Shown here piece after piece: positions 58,841 to 64,000 of a DNA stretch of 64,000 nucleotides (position 1 is its first letter; each line of letters starts with the position of its first letter). The DNA comes from Nocardia sp. MH4. Lineage in GTDB: Bacteria; Actinomycetota; Actinomycetes; Mycobacteriales; Mycobacteriaceae. The notes beneath the pieces are model-generated. The model made no database searches. It was not told the DNA's origin and worked only from the letters and a program-made list of their open reading frames with translations. The stretch covers positions 62,001 through 126,000 of the forward strand of contig NZ_LPNR01000112.1 of the NCBI RefSeq assembly GCF_019266065.1, in the 5' to 3' direction. The position numbers and the translations under genes were made by a program.

Positions 58841-59776
58841 GTGGCGGACGACAGCGATCGCTGGTGGGAGGCGCCGGGCCTGGCGGGGCAGCAGCCGCAG
58901 ACCGGTCCGGAACCGTACGCGCAGCCCGCGCCCCAGCAGCCCTACGGATACCCCCAGCCGCACCAGGGTCAATATCCGCCACCCCAGTACGGTGCGCCGC
59001 CGCAGGGCTACGGGCAGCCACCGTACGGTTATGTGCCACAGCCCTCTCCGGGTCCGCCGCGCCGTGGTGGTGGCGGTGCGGGCGTGATCATCGCCGTGGT
59101 GGTCGTGGCGGTGCTGGTCGTCGTCGTGGGCATCGTGGCCGTCGTGCTCGGAACGCGCTCGTCCGACGACACCACCGCGTCCCCGACATCGGTCACCTCC
59201 GCGGCGGTGCCGACCGGGTCGCTGTCGGGCACCACCACGGCCCCGGTGACCCCCGGTGCGAAGGGCGTGCTCATTCCCACCTATCGGGTCGCCTACGACG
59301 TGCCGTCGACCTGGTCGGTCGCCCCCTCCTACGACACGATGAGCTTCACCACCGCGAGCGGTTCCATCGACGGCCGCGGCCAGTCGACCGAGGGCGAGAA
59401 GTACTGCCCCGGCTCCGCCTATCGGGCGATGGCCGCGGTCACCACGAGCACGGAGTCCGATCCGGCCGCCGCGGCGAAGACGGTCGCGAAAATCGCTGCC
59501 GAGGGCGGATATTCGGATCCCAGTGGCGGCAAGCTCACCACGCCGAGGTCGTTGACCACCCGGAGCGGCGTCGCCGGACAGTTCGTGGAGAGCACGGGAC
59601 CGTGGAAGCCCCAGCTCTCCGGCTGCACGGCCGATGCCTACTCGGTCTACACCTTCGCCTTCCGCAATGCCGCAGGCACCCTGCTCGTGCTGACCATCCT
59701 CGTCGACCGCAACACGAGCGGGGAATTGAGCGCCGAGGAGGCCGAGAAGCTCGTCACCAGTCTGCGCCTGGTCTAG
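58841..59776 (+). CDS. Membrane-anchored protein with Pro/Gln/Tyr-rich N-terminus
   Basis: 311 residues; GTG with AGGAGAGG upstream. Cytoplasmic N-terminal ~80 residues are low-complexity Pro/Gln/Tyr/Gly. One transmembrane segment at ~88-112 (VIIAVVVVAVLVVVVG), then a Ser/Thr linker and an extracellular domain of ~170 residues (YRVAYDVPSTWSVAP, GEKYCPGS, GQFVESTGPW). A common layout in Nocardia; function unknown. The two cysteines of the outer domain may pair. Confidence 0.75.
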   Translation: MADDSDRWWEAPGLAGQQPQTGPEPYAQPAPQQPYGYPQPHQGQYPPPQYGAPPQGYGQPPYGYVPQPSPGPPRRGGGGAGVIIAVVVVAVLVVVVGIVAVVLGTRSSDDTTASPTSVTSAAVPTGSLSGTTTAPVTPGAKGVLIPTYRVAYDVPSTWSVAPSYDTMSFTTASGSIDGRGQSTEGEKYCPGSAYRAMAAVTTSTESDPAAAAKTVAKIAAEGGYSDPSGGKLTTPRSLTTRSGVAGQFVESTGPWKPQLSGCTADAYSVYTFAFRNAAGTLLVLTILVDRNTSGELSAEEAEKLVTSLRLV

Positions 59777-59817
59777 CGGCGGAAGCCGCGCGGCCGCGGT
59801 GTTCGTAGACTCGACCT

Positions 59818-60489
59818 ATGACGGCAGCGGCATCCGATTCGACTGTGCTACCGGCGAGTCTGGTGGAGATGACGGCGCGGCACGTGCGGGCCGAGGTGCT
59901 CAGCGGCGCACTGGCCCCGGGCGCGCGAGTGGGGGAGGAGGCGCTGTGCGCGCGGTTGGGGATCAGCCGGGCGCCGGTCCGCGAGGCGCTGCGTCGCCTC
60001 GCCGAACAGGGCTTGATCGAGCACCTGCCGCGACGGGGCTACCGGGTGGTGGTGTGGTCGGCGTCCGACATCGTCGAATTGTTCGAAGTACGCCGGGCGT
60101 TGGAGCGCCATGCCTTGACCACCGCGCTGCCCCACGCCGACCTGGATCGTGGGCTCGGGGGAGTGCGCGCGGCACTCGACGAGCTGACCGAGGCCGACCG
60201 GCGCGGCGACTGGGTCGCCCGTGACGACGCGCACCGCCGTTTCCACGCCGAGATCGTGGCGCTGGCAGGTAATCGGCAGCTCGACCAGGTGTACGGCCAG
60301 ATCCTGGTGAAGCTGCAATTGGCGATGGCCCGCAATCTGCGACAGGAGACCGAGGTGGCCGCGCGCCGCGAGGGTGTGCGCCGCCACCAGGAGTTGCTGG
60401 CCGCGGTGGCCTCGAACGACCCGGCGACCGCGGAGGCCGCGCTGAGACAGCACGGCGAGCAAACATACCTGAAACTCGGTATCTGCTAA
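59818..60489 (+). CDS. GntR/FCD-family regulator of the downstream amidase cluster
   Basis: 223 residues. N-terminal winged HTH with GARVGEEALCARLGISRAPVREALRRLAEQGLI; C-terminal FCD domain with FEVRRALERHA and HRRFHAEIVALAGN, whose His/Asp residues bind a metal and a carboxylate effector. It lies 57 bases upstream of an amidase on the same strand; the TTGTCGACAA palindrome in that gap is a likely operator. Effector unknown. Confidence 0.92.
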   Translation: MTAAASDSTVLPASLVEMTARHVRAEVLSGALAPGARVGEEALCARLGISRAPVREALRRLAEQGLIEHLPRRGYRVVVWSASDIVELFEVRRALERHALTTALPHADLDRGLGGVRAALDELTEADRRGDWVARDDAHRRFHAEIVALAGNRQLDQVYGQILVKLQLAMARNLRQETEVAARREGVRRHQELLAAVASNDPATAEAALRQHGEQTYLKLGIC

Positions 60490-60528
60490 CACATCCGATA
60501 CAGACGGCGCCTTCGGTCGTCACACATT

Positions 60529-60545
60529 TTGTCGACAATCGACAA
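60529..60545. promoter_or_regulatory. Palindrome TTGTCGACAA with repeated half, candidate GntR operator
   Basis: Perfect 10-base palindrome at 60529-60538, followed directly by another TCGACAA, ending one base before the amidase ATG. Fits the GT-(N)-AC core of GntR-family sites. Confidence 0.5.
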
Positions 60546-60546
60546 C

Positions 60547-61932
60547 ATGATCGGTTCGGCAGGCCCCACGGTCACGGAAATCCTCGCCCAGCACCAGGAC
60601 GGCAACGGTTCGCCGACCAGAACGGCCGCGCGGGTCGCCGACGCCGTCGCGGCGCGCGGCGACGACGGCACCTGGATCACCCCGGTGCCGCGCGCCGCGT
60701 TGCTCGCCGCCGCGGCGGAGATCGAGCGTAGGCCGGGGGCGCGGGCGCTGCCGTTGTACGGCGTCCCGTTCGGGGTGAAGGACAGTATCGATGTCGCCGG
60801 CTACCCGACCACGCTGGCCTGCCCGGACTACGGCTACACCGCGACCCGCACCGCGCCCGCGGTTCAGCGGCTGCTCGACGCGGGCGCGTTGTTCGTCGGC
60901 AAGACCAACCTCGATCAATTCGCGACCGGGCTCAACGGCACCAGGACGCCGTATCCGGTGCCGCGCAGCGTGTTCGGTGGCGATCTCATCTCCGGTGGCT
61001 CGAGCTCCGGGTCGGCGCTGGCGGTCGCGCTCGGGCAGGTGCCGTTCTGCGTCGCCACCGACACCGCGGGCTCGGGCCGAGTGCCCGCCGCGCTCAACGG
61101 GATCGTCGGCTGGAAGCCGTCGCGCGGGTTGATCAGCACCGTCGGGCTGGTGCCCGCCTGTCGATCGCTGGACTGCCTGACCTTGATGGCCACCACGGTC
61201 GAGGACCTCGACCTGGTCTTCGACATCATCGCCGGGATCGACCACGACGATCCGTGGACGCGGGCGCGCGGGCCGCGCTATCGCGGCGCACCGATCCGGG
61301 TCGGCCTGCCCGCCGCGACCGAGCTCGAGTTCTTCGGCGACGAGGCGATGCGCGTCGCCCACCTGGCGGCCCGGGATCGCCTGCCGCGCTCCGGCTTCGA
61401 CTGCGTGGAGACTACGTTGACGCCGTTCCTGGACGCCGGCGCCCTGCTCTACCAGGGCCCGTGGGTCGCCGAGCGACTCGTCGAGTTCGAGACCTTCCTC
61501 GCCGAGCGGCCCGACTCGATGCTGCCGGTGATCCGCGAGATCCTCACCGGCGGGCAGCGATTCACCGCGGTCGAGGTGTTCCGCGCGCAGCAGCGGTTGC
61601 AGGAGCTGCGGGCCGGGGTCGGCCGGCTGTGGGCGGACTTCGACGTGGTGATCGTCCCGACGATCGGCACCACCTTCACCGTCGAGCAGGTCCTGGCCGA
61701 CCCGATCGCGACCAACACCGTCCTCGGGCACTACACCCACTTCGGCAACCTGCTCGACCTCACCGCGGTCGCCGTGCCCGCGGGCACCACCCGCGACGGC
61801 AGGCCGGTCTCGCTCATGGTGTTCGGGCCCGCCCTGGCCGACGATGTCGTGCTCGCGGCCGCCGCCCGCCTGCTCGACGAACCCCGCGCTGTCACCCCGT
61901 CACCCGCCACCGTCCTCGAGGACCACCGATGA
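60547..61932 (+). CDS. Amidase-signature enzyme, allophanate-hydrolase-like
   Basis: 461 residues. Amidase signature triad is intact: Lys in YGVPFGVKDSIDVAG, the first Ser in GGSSSGSALAVA, and the nucleophile Ser in TDTAGSGRVPAALNGIVGWKPS. The latter sequence and FATGLNGTRTPYP resemble AtzF/urea-carboxylase-linked allophanate hydrolases. The C-terminal extra domain of full AtzF (~600 residues) is absent. Expected to hydrolyse allophanate or a related amide to ammonia and CO2. Overlaps the next gene by four bases. Confidence 0.85.
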   Translation: MIGSAGPTVTEILAQHQDGNGSPTRTAARVADAVAARGDDGTWITPVPRAALLAAAAEIERRPGARALPLYGVPFGVKDSIDVAGYPTTLACPDYGYTATRTAPAVQRLLDAGALFVGKTNLDQFATGLNGTRTPYPVPRSVFGGDLISGGSSSGSALAVALGQVPFCVATDTAGSGRVPAALNGIVGWKPSRGLISTVGLVPACRSLDCLTLMATTVEDLDLVFDIIAGIDHDDPWTRARGPRYRGAPIRVGLPAATELEFFGDEAMRVAHLAARDRLPRSGFDCVETTLTPFLDAGALLYQGPWVAERLVEFETFLAERPDSMLPVIREILTGGQRFTAVEVFRAQQRLQELRAGVGRLWADFDVVIVPTIGTTFTVEQVLADPIATNTVLGHYTHFGNLLDLTAVAVPAGTTRDGRPVSLMVFGPALADDVVLAAAARLLDEPRAVTPSPATVLEDHR

Positions 61933-62618
61933 CCGAGATCCCCGCCACCCCGGCACCGTTCCCCTTCGACCCGGCCACGACCGCGCTGCTCGTGATCGAC
62001 ATGCAGCGCGACTTCCTGCTCCCCGGCGGCTTCGGCGAGAGTCTCGGCAACGATGTCGCGCTGCTGCGGACGGTCATCGACCCGCTGGCCGGGCTGCTCG
62101 CCGCCGCGCGCGCCACCGGCATACCGGTGATCCACACCAGGGAGGGGCACCTGCCCGATCTCTCGGACTGCCCGCCCGCGAAATTGCGGCGCGGCACCCC
62201 GTCCCAGCGGATCGGCGACCCGGGCGCGTTCGGCCGGATCCTGATCCGCGGCGAGTACGGACACGACATCATCGACGAACTCGCGCCCATCGAGGGCGAG
62301 GTGGTGATCGACAAACCGGGCAAAGGCGCGTTCTACGCGACCGAGCTCGGCGAGGTACTGCACCGGCTCGCGATCACCTCGCTGCTCGTCACCGGCGTCA
62401 CCACCGAGGTATGCGTGCACACGACCGTCCGCGAGGCCAACGATCGCGGCTACGAGTGCCTGGTCGTCGCCGACTGCGTCGGCTCCTACTTCCCCGAGTT
62501 CCAGCGCGTCGGGCTGGCGATGATCGCCGCCCAGGGCGGGATCTTCGGGTGGGTCGCCGACTCGACCGCTGTCGTCACCGCGCTGACGGCCACCACCGCT
62601 TCACCAGTCACGGCCTAG
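61929..62618 (+). CDS. Isochorismatase-family amidohydrolase, biuret-hydrolase-like
   Basis: 229 residues. Cysteine-hydrolase triad: Asp in LVIDMQRDFL, Lys in IDKPGKGAFYATEL and Cys in TGVTTEVCVHTTVREANDRG. The FFLPGGF-like FLLPGGFGESLGND and YECLVVADCVGSYF segments match the biuret/triuret-hydrolase branch. Biuret hydrolases convert biuret to allophanate, which the preceding amidase could consume. The pairing supports that assignment, but other ureido substrates are possible. Confidence 0.85.
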   Translation: MTEIPATPAPFPFDPATTALLVIDMQRDFLLPGGFGESLGNDVALLRTVIDPLAGLLAAARATGIPVIHTREGHLPDLSDCPPAKLRRGTPSQRIGDPGAFGRILIRGEYGHDIIDELAPIEGEVVIDKPGKGAFYATELGEVLHRLAITSLLVTGVTTEVCVHTTVREANDRGYECLVVADCVGSYFPEFQRVGLAMIAAQGGIFGWVADSTAVVTALTATTASPVTA

Positions 62619-62634
62619 CGAACAGGAACAGCCC

Positions 62635-64000
62635 ATGTCCGTCGACACGACCACCACCAGCAAAGCCCCCGAACCTCCTGCGCCCCTGGTGCTTCCGTGG
62701 TGGACACGCGGTGACACCAATGCCTTCTTCGGTCTGGCGTTCAATATCCTGGTCAACGTCTTGACCCTCACCACGCTCACCATCGCCGTGGTGCGGATCC
62801 CCAGCGGTGATGTCCTGGGCACCGTGCTGCCCGCGCTCGCGGTCGCGCTGGTGCTCGGCAATCTCTACTACATAATCCTCGCGCGGCGGCTGGCCCGGCG
62901 GGAGAATCGCGGCGACGTCACCGCACTGCCGTACGGACCGAGTGTGCCGCACATGTTCATCGTCGTGTTCGTGGTGATGCTGCCGATCTACCTGACGACC
63001 GGAGATCCGTTGCGGGCGTGGGCGGCCGGGCTGGCCTGGGCGTTCATGATCGGGGTGATCGTGATGATCGGCGCCTTCGTCGGGCCCGCCATCCGCCGGG
63101 TCACCCCGCGCGCCGCGATGCTGGGCACCCTCGCCGGCATCTCGATCACCTTCATCGCGATGCGGCCCGCCGCACAGATGTGGGAGGTGGCTTGGATCGG
63201 TCTGCCCGTGCTGGCCATCATCCTGATCGGCTTCTTCACCGATGTGAAGCTGCCGGGCAATATCCCGGTCGGGCTGGTGGCGCTGCTGGTGGGCACGGCG
63301 ATCGGCTGGATCGGCGGCTACATGTCCGCACCCGATGTGGCGCAGGCGGCGAGCGATATCGCGCTGGGCCTGCCGGATCTGCGCCTGGATCTGCTGTTCG
63401 ACGGATTGAGCAACCTCGCGCCGCTGCTGGCCACCGCCATTCCGCTCGGCATCTACAACTTCACCGAGGCGATGAGCAATGTCGAGAGCGCCGCGGCGGC
63501 CGGGGACAACTACAACCTGCGCAGCGTCCTGCTGGCCGACGGCTTCGGCGCGATCATCGGGGCAGGCTTCGGCTCCCCGTTCCCGCCCGCGGTCTACATC
63601 GGCCACCCGGGCTGGAAGGACGCCGGCGGGCGCACCGGATACTCGCTGGCCAGCGGCCTGACCCTCGGCGTCATGTGCCTGCTCGGCCTGTTCGGAGTGC
63701 TGGCGACGCTGCTGCCGATTCCGGCGATCGTGCCGATCCTGCTCTACATCGGCCTGCTGATCGGCGCCCAAGCCTTCCAGGCGGTGCCACGACTGCACGC
63801 GGTGGCCGTCGTCGCCGCCCTGCTGCCCAATCTCGCGGAGTGGGCGGTAACCCAGATCGACAACGCGTTGTCGGCGGCGGGCACCTCGGCCGACAAGGTC
63901 GGGTCGGCGGCGCTGGGCCAGGCCGGTGTGGTGTACGACGGGCTGAAGACGTTCGGCTCCGGGGCGGTGCTGGCCGGTCTCGTGCTCGGCGCGATCGTCA
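62635..64000 (+). CDS. NCS2-like permease (partial, C-terminus outside window)
   Basis: First 455 residues of a membrane permease; at least 11 hydrophobic segments. NAFFGLAFNILVNVLTLTTL, TALPYGPSVPHMFIVVFV and AIPLGIYNFTEAMSNVESA resemble the uracil/xanthine permease (NCS2) and related groups. AACAGGAAC lies upstream of the ATG. It is 16 bases after the hydrolase gene, so it probably imports the substrate of this cluster, such as biuret or another ureido compound (inference). Confidence 0.85.
   Translation, partial: MSVDTTTTSKAPEPPAPLVLPWWTRGDTNAFFGLAFNILVNVLTLTTLTIAVVRIPSGDVLGTVLPALAVALVLGNLYYIILARRLARRENRGDVTALPYGPSVPHMFIVVFVVMLPIYLTTGDPLRAWAAGLAWAFMIGVIVMIGAFVGPAIRRVTPRAAMLGTLAGISITFIAMRPAAQMWEVAWIGLPVLAIILIGFFTDVKLPGNIPVGLVALLVGTAIGWIGGYMSAPDVAQAASDIALGLPDLRLDLLFDGLSNLAPLLATAIPLGIYNFTEAMSNVESAAAAGDNYNLRSVLLADGFGAIIGAGFGSPFPPAVYIGHPGWKDAGGRTGYSLASGLTLGVMCLLGLFGVLATLLPIPAIVPILLYIGLLIGAQAFQAVPRLHAVAVVAALLPNLAEWAVTQIDNALSAAGTSADKVGSAALGQAGVVYDGLKTFGSGAVLAGLVLGAIV

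Noticed and set aside
1..64000. tRNA, rRNA or insertion-sequence genes
   Set aside because: No tRNA-like cloverleaf, rRNA segment, transposase or terminal inverted repeats with target duplications were seen.

Overview
The window is about 70% GC DNA from a mycolic-acid actinobacterium, most likely a Nocardia. The support is the gene content: an LigC/Prim-PolC pair, a GpgS glucosyltransferase, an LppX/LprG-type lipoprotein, a DUF2599 lipoprotein, three secreted lipases, a DUF397/Scr1-type regulator module, a PucR regulator and Ter proteins. Genes start with ATG, GTG or TTG, and many neighbours overlap by 1 or 4 bases. No rRNA, tRNA, CRISPR array or insertion sequence was found.

Layout. 1-2252: end-joining DNA polymerase (partial) with ligase LigC, then a cold-shock protein. 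2453-9288: a lone NRPS condensation-domain protein convergent with a tight four-gene operon. That operon encodes a SufS-like class V aminotransferase, an unrecognised protein with a C-terminal heavy-metal-associated domain, a Y4yA-type PLP decarboxylase and a cysteine-synthase-like enzyme fused to rhodanese. It looks like an uncharacterised sulfur/PLP biosynthetic locus. 9344-12048: CBS protein and a DUF397/HTH regulator module, flanked by small proteins and three copies of an inverted-repeat motif. 12250-18387: small oxidoreductase, lipoproteins and three secreted lipases. 18448-29084: a mix of regulators (PucR, ECF41-type sigma factor), a degenerate HAD protein, two large flavoproteins, glutathione peroxidase, a DUF574 methyltransferase, a class II amidotransferase and an amphi-Trp protein.

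29121-35248 is a decaying accessory patch: an SDR and MmyB-like regulator, a flavin monooxygenase with several lesions, a small orphan gene tail beside an AT-rich island, an archaeal/eukaryotic-type prolyl-tRNA synthetase and a broken alpha/beta hydrolase. The two broken genes share an upstream 12-mer. 35430-41055: an LprG-like lipoprotein, then a compact cytochrome b5-desaturase / type III polyketide synthase / cyclic-peptide-type ABC exporter cluster, a plausible undescribed lipid or polyketide pathway. 41110-51806: GpgS, a TerD protein, a complete 3-hydroxybutyrate utilisation operon (LysR, transporter, dehydrogenase, acetoacetyl-CoA synthetase), an Asn/Gly-repeat secreted protein, and an unusual exonuclease-BRCT-BRCT-TerD protein.

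51815-57732 is a five-gene overlapping operon (cysD, cysNC, DUF1214 protein, SDR, sulfotransferase) that pairs PAPS synthesis with a sulfotransferase. It is divergent from an IclR regulator. 58841-64000: a membrane-anchored protein, then a GntR-controlled amidase / biuret-hydrolase-like / permease set that probably scavenges nitrogen from biuret-type compounds and runs off the window end.
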